A stretch of 64,000 bases of DNA from CAVONB01 sp963697205 (lineage in GTDB: Bacteria > Pseudomonadota > Alphaproteobacteria > Rhizobiales > Hyphomicrobiaceae), in assembly GCA_963697205.1 (NCBI GenBank), contig CAVONB010000006.1:466772-530771 (forward strand), in the 5' to 3' direction. The translations under genes were made by a program, and so were the position numbers. The number at the start of each line of letters is the position of its first letter. Position 1 is the first letter of the stretch. A model generated the notes under the pieces. It was not told the DNA's origin, did not search any database, and was given only the letters and a program-made list of their open reading frames with translations. This document shows, in pieces, positions 26,947 through 35,177 of the stretch.

Positions 26947-27471
26947 ATGACCATCGAAGTCCTCGATCCGACCAACGAGCGGGCCGACGCGACGCTGACG
27001 CTCGCCCCGCGCCTGACCACGCTGCAAGGCGCAACGGTCGGCATCGTCACCAATGCCAAGGAAGGCACGCGGGGCTATTTCAGCCACCTCGACCGCCTGC
27101 TGCGCTCCGAGCTCGGCGTGCGCGACGTGGTGTGGACGACGAAAGCCAACTACAGCGCACCCGCCCAGCGGGAAATCGTCGACCGAATGAAGGAATGGCA
27201 GGTCGTCGTCGCTGGCGTCGGCGATTGAGGCAGTTGCGCGTCGTGCAGTCTGCACGACACCATCGCAGGTGAGCGCCAAGGCGTCCCCGCCGTCGGCGTC
27301 ATGACATCGAGCTTCGTCAGCGCAGCCGAGCTGATGGCGCGCGTGCTGGGCTATCCGGGCTTTGCGTTCGCCGTCATCGACCACCCGATCTCCAGCGCGT
27401 CGGATGCCGACCTCGAAGCGCAGGCCCGCGCCACGATCGAGCAGATGCGCACGTTGCTGCTCGCGCATTGA
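26947..27471 (+). CDS. UGSC-motif selenoprotein candidate (in-frame TGA = Sec94)
   Basis: An open frame of 174 residues, interrupted only by TGA at 27226-27228 and ending at TGA 27469-27471. The codons after the first TGA read G-S-C-A-S-C, giving a U-G-S-C motif after G-V-G-D, exactly the signature of the UGSC (seleno)protein family. Before it lies a small alpha/beta domain (V-G-I-V-T-N, then W-Q-V-V-V-A-G-V-G-D). After it, V-P-A-V-G-V-M-T-S-S-F and F-A-V-I-D-H-P continue the same fold without any frame change. A hairpin of bacterial SECIS type begins 11 nt after the TGA. Reading the first TGA as a true stop would give a 93-residue fragment lacking the active site. The biochemical role is unknown; a redox function is inferred. 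Confidence 0.88.
27226..27258 (+). promoter_or_regulatory. Sec UGA codon with bacterial SECIS-like hairpin
   Basis: The UGA at 27226-27228 is followed, after 11 nt, by a perfect 8-bp stem (GTCGTGCA at 27240-27247 with TGCACGAC at 27251-27258) closed by a GTC loop. The apex TGCAGTCTGCA is very close to the apex of the E. coli fdhF SECIS (TGCAGGTCTGCA), and the 11-nt spacing equals that reported for fdhF. A G is the first loop base, as SelB binding requires. The hairpin lies within the coding frame, as in all bacterial SECIS elements. Confidence 0.85.
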
Positions 27472-27559
27472 CGCAGCCAGTACGTCGATGCGGGCAGTGT
27501 ACGAGCGCGGCCAAAGTCGGGCAGCGTCTGGCTTCATGCACGCGACAGGGAGACCGGCC

Positions 27560-28060
27560 ATGAACGACCAATTCATGCAACGCGCCCTCGATATGGCCCG
27601 CGACGCCATCGGCAAGCCGGGCCAGCTGCCCTACGCGGCCGTCGTGGTGCGCGGCGACACGATTATCGGCGAAGGCATCAACCGCTCGCGGGAGCAGTTC
27701 GATCCGACCTCGCATGGCGAGATCGAGGCGGTGAAGGCAGCCTGCCAGGCGCTGTCCACGACGCGGCTCGACGGCACGGAGCTTTACTCGTCGTGCGAGC
27801 CGTGCGCGATGTGCGTCGCCACCATGTATCTCGCCGGCATCGAGCGGTTCTATTTCGCAGCGTCCCTCGCCGACAGCACGGCGATGTATGCGCGCCTCGT
27901 CGCACACGATCCGGCATGGACGCGGCGCATCGAGCCCGACGAACTCGCCCGCCAGGTCGCCCTCGCGCCCTCCGACCGGACGATGCCGGGCCTCGCCCTG
28001 CGCCAGCCCGACGGCATCGCCGTCCTCGACGCCTTCGCGCGGCATGTTGTTGGCCGGTGA
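27560..28060 (+). CDS. Nucleoside deaminase (CDA fold)
   Basis: A 166-residue zinc-dependent deaminase with the H-G-E-I-E-A motif (zinc ligand and catalytic Glu) and the S-S-C-E-P-C-A-M-C motif. It resembles guanine deaminase or tRNA-adenosine deaminase-like enzymes; the tail S-D-R-T-M-P-G-L is not of the TadA type, which favours a free base or nucleoside substrate. The start at 27560 has GGGAG upstream. It lies 88 bp after the UGSC gene and may share its transcript. Confidence 0.88.
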   Translation: MNDQFMQRALDMARDAIGKPGQLPYAAVVVRGDTIIGEGINRSREQFDPTSHGEIEAVKAACQALSTTRLDGTELYSSCEPCAMCVATMYLAGIERFYFAASLADSTAMYARLVAHDPAWTRRIEPDELARQVALAPSDRTMPGLALRQPDGIAVLDAFARHVVGR

Positions 28061-28212
28061 GGGTGAAGCGGCGACGCATCTCACCTCATTGCGTCAGTGC
28101 TCTGGAAATTTATAAGTCAGAACAGGTGGTTGTTGCCAAATCGCACTATCGGCCGTCTGCGCGCTCATACAACATGCAGATGTTGCGGCAGAACGAGTGT
28201 GTGAGGTGGCGT

Positions 28213-28969
28213 ATGAAGAGATGGTTGGCCATCGCTGTCGTCGCGACAGCAACGGGTACCGCCGCGCAGGCGGCGGACCTGGGCGGAATGCGACGCGGCA
28301 GCGTGAAGGATGAAGCCCCGGTCACCTATAGCCGGCCTATGTCATGGACGGGCTTCTACATCGGCGCGCACGTTGGTGGAGGTTGGGGCGATGTTGATTG
28401 GACGCGCGTCAGCGATACCTCGGCCTGGTTCGAACTCGGCCCCCGGCTCGCGGTTCTCCCACGATCTTGACGGCTGGCTTGCCGGTGGCCAAGCGGGCTT
28501 CAACTGGCAGACGGGCCCTTGGGTCCTGGGGGCAGAGGTAAGCGTTTCGGGGGGTGACCTCGCCGGCAGTTCGCAAAGCGTCGTTAGTGCCACAGATGAC
28601 CGGCTCAAGACCGAAGTCGGTACGCTCGTCACGGTGGTAGGTCGTCTCGGCTACGCCTGGGATCGCTGGCTCGCCTACGCAAAGGCCGGATATGCGGGCG
28701 CCAACGTGAAGTTCTCGGCGAGCGATATCGGCGGCGGCGGGCCAAGCGGATCGACGTCCGACAGCGACTTCGAGAACGGCTACACACTCGGCGCCGGTCT
28801 CGAATACATGCTGACGAGCAACCTTTCTCTGGGCGTCGACTACAGCTTCGTCAGCCTCACCGATGCGCGGCGCAGCTTTGGTGACGGCGCCGGTCAGAAT
28901 ATCACGCTTAATCGCGATGATCTGGACGTTCACGCGGTGACTGCGCGGATCAACTACCGCTTCAATTGA
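28213..28969 (+). CDS. Outer-membrane beta-barrel protein, Omp25/RopB type (one frameshift)
   Basis: A porin-like surface protein of about 251 residues. It has a signal peptide ending A-Q-A (residue 19), then A-D-L, a short linker and W-T-G-F-Y-I-G-A-H-V-G-G-G-W-G, the standard opening of the Omp25/Omp31 eight-stranded barrel. Later strands end in the terminal aromatic signature I-N-Y-R-F-N. One extra C in the run of five C near 28440 breaks the frame between strands 1 and 2; both parts are clearly the same protein. A GAGGTGG site precedes the ATG. Confidence 0.88.
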
Positions 28970-29069
28970 TGGAGGCGCTTGAGGCGCTTCAGAAGTGGCA
29001 CAAGCTGAGGTGATGTTCGCACCATGGCGGATCGCCAGTCGCCGTTTGAGGTAAGAGCCCCGGCCTTGT

Positions 29070-29966
29070 CTACGTCCACTTAATGCCCGCCATCTCCTGC
29101 AGCAGCAGCGAGATGGCCGCGGTGTCCTGCTCGCCCATGCCGCGGGCCAAAGCGGCGGTGTAGAGCGGCAGCGAGGCCGTGAACATCGGCACGGGGCAGT
29201 CGATGTCGTTGGCAAAGGCGCCGATCACCTTCAGGTCCTTGCGGAAGAGATCCATCGGCGCGGTGCGCACGGGCAGGTATTCGTTGGCGATCAGCATCTC
29301 CTTGCGCGCCTCCATCGCACGCGAGCCGCCCGCCCCGTCCATGATCACGTCGTAGGTCTGCGCCGGATCGAGGCCCGACTTGCGCGCCAGCGCGAACGCC
29401 TCGCCCGCAGCCGCCGTGTGGATAGCGACCAGCAGGTTGGCGATGTACTTCATCTTCGAACCGTTGCCGAACGCGCCGAGATAATGCGGCGCGCGCGAGA
29501 AGCCGTTGAAGGCCGGCAGGCATTTCTCATAGGCCCATTTCTCGCCGCTGGCGTAGACCAGCACGTCGCGGATCATCGCGCGGTTGGACGAGCCCGACAG
29601 CGGGCAATCGAGCATCGTGATGCCGACCTGCGCGAGCCGGTCGTGGGCGGCCTGCTTGTCGTCGAGCGGCAGCGTGCTCGTCTCGGCCAGCACGCGCTTC
29701 CTGCGTGGCGCGCTCTCCAAATCGGAGACGACCTCGTGGAGCGCAGCCGCGTTTGGCATCGAGGTGATTAGAACGTCGGCGGCTGCCGCGACCTCGGCAT
29801 TGCCCTCCTTGGGATGACCGCCGTACTTGGCGAGGTTGGCGCGGGCGGGATTGGCAATGTCATAGCCGACGACATCGAGGCCCGCCTCGACCATGTTCTT
29901 GGCCATGGCGGCGCCCATGATGCCGACGCCGATCAGCCCGATCGTGTTCTCTGGCGCTGTCGTCAT
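29070..29966 (-). CDS. NAD(P)-dependent beta-hydroxyacid dehydrogenase
   Basis: A 298-residue 3-hydroxyisobutyrate/6-phosphogluconate dehydrogenase-like enzyme. The Rossmann motif I-G-L-I-G-V-G-I-M-G-A-A-M-A is at residues 9-22. The substrate loop D-C-P-L-S-G-S and the catalytic lysine segment G-S-K-M-K-Y-I-A-N-L follow at the expected positions. It precedes nothing on its strand but follows the amidohydrolase gene by 16 bp, so they form a two-gene operon likely acting on one small carboxylic substrate. Confidence 0.92.
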   Translation of the reverse strand: MTTAPENTIGLIGVGIMGAAMAKNMVEAGLDVVGYDIANPARANLAKYGGHPKEGNAEVAAAADVLITSMPNAAALHEVVSDLESAPRRKRVLAETSTLPLDDKQAAHDRLAQVGITMLDCPLSGSSNRAMIRDVLVYASGEKWAYEKCLPAFNGFSRAPHYLGAFGNGSKMKYIANLLVAIHTAAAGEAFALARKSGLDPAQTYDVIMDGAGGSRAMEARKEMLIANEYLPVRTAPMDLFRKDLKVIGAFANDIDCPVPMFTASLPLYTAALARGMGEQDTAAISLLLQEMAGIKWT

Positions 29967-29982
29967 GGTTCTCTCCCCTGGC

Positions 29983-30879
29983 TCAGAGCCGATAGATGCG
30001 CGCCGCGTTGTCGTGCAGGATCGCGCGGCGCTCGCCCGCCGTACAGCCGGCGAGGCACGCCTTGATGATGCGGATCTGGTCGGCGTAGGTCGACCACATG
30101 CGCTCGATGGGAAAGTTGGAGCCGAACAGGCAACGCTCGGACCCGAACATGGCGATCGTCTCATCGACCACCGGCTTCCACACATCGACACTTGCCACGT
30201 GCTCGAACGTCGACAGCCCCGACAGCTTGGACACGACGTTCGCGCACGACGCCAGATCCTTCATGCCCGTGCGCCATGCGGCCCATCCGGCTTCGCTCTT
30301 GTTCTCGAGCATGCCGGCGTGCTGCAGGATGAAGGTGATGCCGGGAAAGTCGCGCGCGAGCCTCGCCGCATCCGCCATCTGGCTGGAGAACACCTGCAGC
30401 TCGAAGTTCAAGCCGCGCTTCTCCACCGACGCCAGACCCGCGCGCCAGTCCTCGTCGTTCATCACATCGGGTTTTGACGCGAAGCGGTATTCCGGCTTTT
30501 CGTGCCAATGCAACTGCTGGCGGATCGAAACGAGGTTGCAGCACTCCTGCAATTGATCGAGCGTGTCCTCGACATCGGGCTGGGACAGGTTGGCGAACGC
30601 CGCCACCGCATGCGGGAAGCCATGCGCATCGGCTTCCGACTGCACCCAGCGCGCTTCCTCGATCTCCTTGCCCGGAAGCACGTTGACTTGGATATAGACC
30701 GACTTGACGACGCCCTGCGGCACCACGTCGGCCATGTAGTCCTTGGCGAAGTAATCGTATTTCAGCTTGGAATAGTCACCGAAGATGCGCTTCACCGGCG
30801 CGCCCTGCATCCAGGGGAGTTCGTTGAGGCGCCAGATGTGGTGATGGGCGTCGATGATGGGCTCTTGGGCGTCGCTCAC
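29983..30879 (-). CDS. Amidohydrolase-family protein (lactonase-like)
   Basis: A 298-residue TIM-barrel hydrolase of the amidohydrolase_2 family. The metal-binding opening I-D-A-H-H-H-I-W, the central R-Q-Q-L-H-W-H, Q-H-A-G-M at the fifth strand and G-S-N-F-P-I near the end match L-fuconolactonase or 2-pyrone-4,6-dicarboxylate lactonase-type enzymes. It sits in an operon with the dehydrogenase at 29070, consistent with a short catabolic route. Substrate not determined. Confidence 0.88.
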   Translation of the reverse strand: MSDAQEPIIDAHHHIWRLNELPWMQGAPVKRIFGDYSKLKYDYFAKDYMADVVPQGVVKSVYIQVNVLPGKEIEEARWVQSEADAHGFPHAVAAFANLSQPDVEDTLDQLQECCNLVSIRQQLHWHEKPEYRFASKPDVMNDEDWRAGLASVEKRGLNFELQVFSSQMADAARLARDFPGITFILQHAGMLENKSEAGWAAWRTGMKDLASCANVVSKLSGLSTFEHVASVDVWKPVVDETIAMFGSERCLFGSNFPIERMWSTYADQIRIIKACLAGCTAGERRAILHDNAARIYRL

Positions 30880-30954
30880 TTGGCTGTCTCCCCGGTCGCG
30901 GTTGTGCTTGCCGCGATTAGGCGCGATCGTGCAGGCGAGCGCAAGGGGGCGCGG

Positions 30955-33325
30955 TCAATCGAGCGACGTCTGCCTGAGCCTGAGCGCGTTGCCGATCACA
31001 CTGACCGACGACAGCGACATCGCCGCTGCCGCGATCATCGGCGACAGCAGAATGCCGAGGACGGGATACAGCACGCCTGCCGCGATCGGCACGCCCGCCG
31101 CATTGTAGACGAAGGCGAAGAACAGGTTCTGCCGGATGTTCGCCATCGTCGCTTCCGAAAGGCGGCGCGCCCGCACGATTCCGTCGAGATCGCCCTTCAC
31201 CAGCGTCACGCCCGCGCTCTCGATCGCAACGTCGGTGCCGGTGCCCATCGCGATGCCGACATCGGCCGAGGCGAGTGCCGGCGCGTCGTTGATGCCGTCG
31301 CCGGCCATCGCGACGACGCGGCCTTCGCCCTTGAGGCGAGCAACGACCGCCGCCTTGTCCTCCGGCAGGACGTCCGCCTCCACGTCTGTGATCCCAAGCT
31401 TTCTCGCCACCGCCTCCGCCGTCGTCCGGTTGTCCCCGGTCAGCATGACGATACGCAAACCCTCCGCGCGCAGCGCCTCGAGCGTGGCGGCGGCATTCGC
31501 CTTGATCGGGTCGGCGATGGCGAGGATGCCGGCCGGCTTGCCGTCGATCGCCGCGAAGATCGCCGTCGCGCCATCGCGGCGCATGTCGTCGGCTTGCGGC
31601 CGCGAGCGGCGAGACGTCGATCCCCAGTTCGGCCAGAAATGCCGCCGAGCCGACGGCGACGCGCCGCCGCTCGACCATACCAACCGCGCCCTTGCCGCTG
31701 GTCGCTGAAAAGCCGCGGACCGGTGGCATGGCGAGGCCTTTTTCCTCGGCGGCGGCGACGATGGCGTGGGCCAGCGGATGTTCGCTCGCCCGCTCCACGC
31801 CCGCCACGAGCCGCAGCATGTCGCTCTCCGACACGCCCTCGCTTGGCACGATGGCGGTCACCTTCGGCTTGCCCTCCGTCAGCGTACCCGTCTTGTCGAG
31901 GACGAGCGTGTCGACGGCTTCCAGCCGCTCCAGCGCCTGTGCGTCGCGCATCAGCACGCCCGCCTGCGCCCCGCGGCCCATGCCGACCATGATCGACATC
32001 GGCGTGGCGAGCCCCAGCGCGCAGGGGCAAGCGATGATCAGCACGGCGACCGCGGCGACGATGGCGTAGGTGAAGCGCGGCTCCGGCCCCCAGATCATCC
32101 AGGCGATGAACGCGAGGACTGCGGCGGCGAGGACCGCCGGAACGAACCAGCCCGCCACCTGGTCGGCCAGCCGCTGGATCGGCGCGCGGCTGCGCTGTGC
32201 CTTGGCCACGGCCTCCACGATGCGCGACAGCATGGTGTCACGGCCGACGCGCTTGGCCTCCACGACGAGACCGCCGGACTGCGAGAGGGTGCCGCCGATT
32301 ACGGCGTCGCCCGCCCGCTTGGTCACCGGCATGGATTCGCCCGTCACCATGGATTCGTCGACCGCGCCTTCGCCCTCCACGATCTCCGCGTCGACCGGCA
32401 CTTTCTCTCCGGGTCGCACCCGCAGCCGATCCCCGACCGCGACCGCGTCGAGAGACACCTCTTCCTCCCTGCCGTCGGCGGCGATGCGCCGCGCGGTCTT
32501 GGGTGCAAGGTCGAGCAGCGCGCGAATGGCGGTGCCGGTCGCTCGCGCGCGCGCAGTTCCAGCACCTGTCCCAGCAGCACCAGCACGATGATCACTGCGG
32601 CGGCCTCGAAGTAGACCGCGACCGTGCCGTGGTGCCCACGAAACGTCTCGGGAAAGAGTCCGGGCGCGAACAGCGCCACGACGCTGTAGAGATAGGCCGT
32701 ACCCGTGCCGATCGCGATCAGCGTGAACATGTTGAGGTTGCCGGTCTGCACGCGACCGCCAGCCGCGCTCGAAGAACGGCCAGCCGGCCCACAGCACCAC
32801 CGGCGTGGCGAGCACGAACTGGACCCAGGCCGACGCACGAGGCGAGATCAGCGCCGACGTGTCGAAGATGTGGCTGCCCATCTCGAGCAGGAACACCGGC
32901 AACGTCAGCGCGAGCCCGATCCAGAACCGGCGCGTCATGTCGACGAGCTCGGGGTTGGGACCTGCGTCCGCGCTGAACAGCTCCGGCTCCAGCGCCATGC
33001 CGCAGATCGGACAGGTGCCCGGTCCGACCTGCCGGATCTCCGGATCCATCGGGCAGGTGTAGATCGTGCCCTCCGGCACCTCGGGCTCGGGTTCGGCGGC
33101 TTTCTCGCCCAGATAGCGGCCGGGGTCGGCGGCGAACTTGGTCCGGCAGCTTGGGTTGCAGAAATAGTAGGTGTCGCCCTTGTGCTCGTGCGTGTGCTTT
33201 GCGCCCTCGATCGTGACGGTCATGCCGCAAACGGGATCGATCGCGGTCCTGAGCGGTGACGCCTCGGCAGCGGCGGGCGATGTCGACGGCTGGCCGTGAT
33301 CGTGGTGCGGGCTGTGCGCGCACAT
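30955..33325 (-). CDS. copA: Copper-translocating P-type ATPase with YHS domain (three frameshifts)
   Basis: A heavy-metal P1B ATPase of about 790 residues that pumps copper out of the cytoplasm. In order: a His-rich start, a YHS metal-binding domain (D-P-V-C-G-M-T-V), a second metal module (Y-T-C-P-M-D-P with C-P-I-C-G-M-A-L), transmembrane helices, the actuator T-G-E-S, the channel motif C-P-C-A-L-G, the phosphorylation motif D-K-T-G-T-L-T, S-E-H-P-L-A and [10 protein letters not shown]. The frame is broken by an extra base near 32750, a missing base near 32545 and an extra base near 31607; all motifs remain in order. It is divergent from csoR. Confidence 0.92.
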
Positions 33326-33351
33326 GGCGGGGTCTCCCGACGTCGGACTGT

Positions 33352-33398
33352 TACCCCCATAGGGTATCCGGGTTGACGGCTATACCCCCTCCGGGTAT
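33352..33398. promoter_or_regulatory. Two CsoR-type operators between copA and csoR
   Basis: Two near-perfect copies of a C-tract/G-tract palindrome occur: TACCCCCATAGGGTA at 33352-33366 and ATACCCCCTCCGGGTAT at 33382-33398. This is the consensus form of CsoR operators. The second overlaps a likely csoR promoter (TTGACG at 33373, TATCTG at 33396), so binding would block both divergent genes. Confidence 0.82.
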
Positions 33399-33407
33399 CT
33401 GTCAAGC

Positions 33408-33683
33408 ATGCAGGACGACACCAAGACAGCTTGTCTCAAGCGCCTCACCCGCATCGAGGGTCAGGTGCGCGGCCTCCTCCGGATGGTCGAGGAGGACCGC
33501 TATTGCATCGACACCATCACGCAGATCTCCGCGGTCCGCGCCGCGCTGCGGCGCGTGGAGGAGGAGATCCTGCGCGATCACGTCGGCCATTGCGTCAAGC
33601 ACGCGATGCAGTCCGGCGACGCCGGTGAGCAGCAGGCCAAGATCGACGAGTTGATGGAAGTCCTGGCCCGCGCGCAGCGCTGA
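33408..33683 (+). CDS. csoR: CsoR-family copper-sensing repressor
   Basis: A 91-residue DUF156 helical repressor. The copper-sensing triad is present with the canonical spacing: C33, H58 and C62 (25 and 4 residues apart, as in M. tuberculosis CsoR). It should release its operators when Cu(I) binds, turning on the divergent copA. The ATG lies only eight bases beyond the predicted -10 element and has no Shine-Dalgarno, so the message may be leaderless. Confidence 0.93.
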   Translation: MQDDTKTACLKRLTRIEGQVRGLLRMVEEDRYCIDTITQISAVRAALRRVEEEILRDHVGHCVKHAMQSGDAGEQQAKIDELMEVLARAQR

Positions 33684-33781
33684 GCGCGCACGCGCGCCAC
33701 AGCGAGCGCGAGAGAGGGGCTGACAGCGGCCCGCTGCTGCGGCACACTCGCCCTCTAATCGGAAAGTGAAGAGGTGAGCAG

Positions 33782-34108
33782 ATGACGCGCGGGTATCACG
33801 ATATCGGTGGCGATCCGGCTGGACCGATCCCCAAGGAGCAGCTGCCCTGGTTGCATTGGGAGAAGCAGACCGAAGCCATTCGCTCCATTCTCGGTGACGG
33901 CTCGCGGCGCATGGTCTCGCTCGACGAACTGCGCTTCGGCTTCGAAAGCTTCGGCGCCGACAAGTACCGCACGCTGTCGTTCTACCGGCGCCGGCTCGAG
34001 GCCATGCTCGACGTGCTCGAGAAGAAGGGTGTCCTCACCCGCGCCGAGGTCGAGCAGCGTGCCGCCGAGATCGCCGGGCGCGCCGGCGGCGCGACGCTTC
34101 GGAGCTGA
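33782..34108 (+). CDS. Nitrile hydratase beta-subunit N-terminal-type protein (ScnB-like)
   Basis: A 108-residue helical protein that matches the N-terminal half of nitrile hydratase beta subunits (W-E-K-Q-T-E-A-I, D-E-L-R, Y-R-T-L-S-F-Y-R-R-R-L-E-A-M). In ordinary nitrile hydratases this domain is fused to the barrel encoded by the next gene. Here the two are separate, as in thiocyanate hydrolase (scnB-scnA-scnC order). A GAGGTGAG site precedes the ATG, and the following gene begins 6 bp after its stop. Confidence 0.82.
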   Translation: MTRGYHDIGGDPAGPIPKEQLPWLHWEKQTEAIRSILGDGSRRMVSLDELRFGFESFGADKYRTLSFYRRRLEAMLDVLEKKGVLTRAEVEQRAAEIAGRAGGATLRS

Positions 34109-34114
34109 CGCGAC

Positions 34115-34396
34115 ATGCCGCGCTACACCATAGGACAGCAGGTCGAGGTGCTCGAACTCAACAAGTCCGGCCACATCCGCACGCCCCAGTACGTCCGCCG
34201 GAAGATCGGGACGGTCGTCCAGTACTGCGGCACGTTCCTCAACCCCGAAGACCTCGCGAACGGCAACTCAGGCGGTCCCGCCGTCGAGAACTATCGCGTC
34301 GCCTTCCGCCAGAAGGACATCTGGCCCGACTACGACGGTTCCGACAAGGACACGCTCGTCATCGAACTCTATCATCATTGGCTGGCCCCGGCGTGA
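34115..34396 (+). CDS. Nitrile hydratase beta-subunit C-terminal barrel protein (ScnA-like)
   Basis: A 93-residue SH3-like barrel protein with T-P-x-Y-V-R-x-K-I-G-T-V and Y-R-V-A-F-R-Q-K-D-I-W, the standard signature of the nitrile hydratase beta C-terminal domain, which caps the metal site of the alpha subunit. It is flanked by the helical beta half and the alpha subunit with very short gaps. It is shorter than the thiocyanate hydrolase alpha subunit (about 126 residues). Confidence 0.87.
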   Translation: MPRYTIGQQVEVLELNKSGHIRTPQYVRRKIGTVVQYCGTFLNPEDLANGNSGGPAVENYRVAFRQKDIWPDYDGSDKDTLVIELYHHWLAPA

Positions 34397-34419
34397 CGCC
34401 ACGCAAGGAGGGAATGTAG

Positions 34420-35100
34420 ATGACCGCATCGCACGACGACCACACCCATGCCCACGGCCAAGACGACGGCCACCACCACGATCCCCACGATCACCGCCAC
34501 GAGCCCGGTCACGTCGTCGACGACGAGCCGGCCGCACTGGAGGCGCAGCGTATGATCGACGCGCTGCAGGAGCTGCTGATCGAGCGCCACGTGCTGACGG
34601 CCGAGGAGGTCCGCCAGCAGATCGAGCGGATGGAATCGCCCGGCGTGCATCTGGGTGCGCGCATTGTGGCGCGCGCTTGGACCGACGACGGCTTCCGCCA
34701 GCGCCTGCTGGAGGACGGCAAGAAGGCCGCTGCCGAGCTTGGCATCACCGTAGGCGAGGCGCACCTGCAGGTCGTCGACAACACCGCGGAACGCCACAAC
34801 CTTCTCGTCTGCACATTGTGCTCGTGTTACCCGCGCTCCGTCCTCGGCCAGCCGCCGTCCTGGTACATGTCCAAGCATTACCGCGCCCGCGCCGTGAACG
34901 AGCCGCGCGCCGTGCTCAAGGAGTTCGGCGTCGCCCTCTCCGACGACATCGAGGTCCAGGTCCACGATTCCAACGCCGACCTGCGCTACATCGTGCTGCC
35001 GCTGCGGCCCGAAGGCACCGAAGGCTGGAGCGAGGAGCAGCTGGCCGATCTCGTGACGCGCGATGCCCTGGTCGGCACCGCCATTCCCAAGGCGCAGTGA
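34420..35100 (+). CDS. Nitrile hydratase alpha / thiocyanate hydrolase gamma subunit, cobalt type, His-rich N-terminus
   Basis: A 226-residue catalytic subunit. The metal-binding loop V-C-T-L-C-S-C-Y-P-R (C131, C134, S135, C136) is the cobalt-type variant; iron-type enzymes have S in place of T. Unusually, the first 31 residues contain 11 histidines (clusters H-H-H and H-D-H-R-H), an extension not expected in the family and resembling metal-chaperone tails. With the separate beta halves upstream it could be a three-subunit nitrile hydratase or thiocyanate hydrolase; sequence alone does not decide. A HupE-type metal permease follows. Confidence 0.9.
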   Translation: MTASHDDHTHAHGQDDGHHHDPHDHRHEPGHVVDDEPAALEAQRMIDALQELLIERHVLTAEEVRQQIERMESPGVHLGARIVARAWTDDGFRQRLLEDGKKAAAELGITVGEAHLQVVDNTAERHNLLVCTLCSCYPRSVLGQPPSWYMSKHYRARAVNEPRAVLKEFGVALSDDIEVQVHDSNADLRYIVLPLRPEGTEGWSEEQLADLVTRDALVGTAIPKAQ

Positions 35101-35177
35101 CGAGGCGTTCGTGAAGGGATCGCGAACCGCAGAAGCAATCGGACATAACGAATGACACAGGGCTGGGAGACGCACAT

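Noticed and set aside
26947..27228. A stand-alone 93-residue protein ending at the first TGA, or a pseudogene with a premature stop
   Set aside because: The frame continues unbroken for 80 more codons with conserved-looking protein, U-G-S-C is formed, and a SECIS hairpin lies at the right distance; a chance nonsense mutation would not create these.
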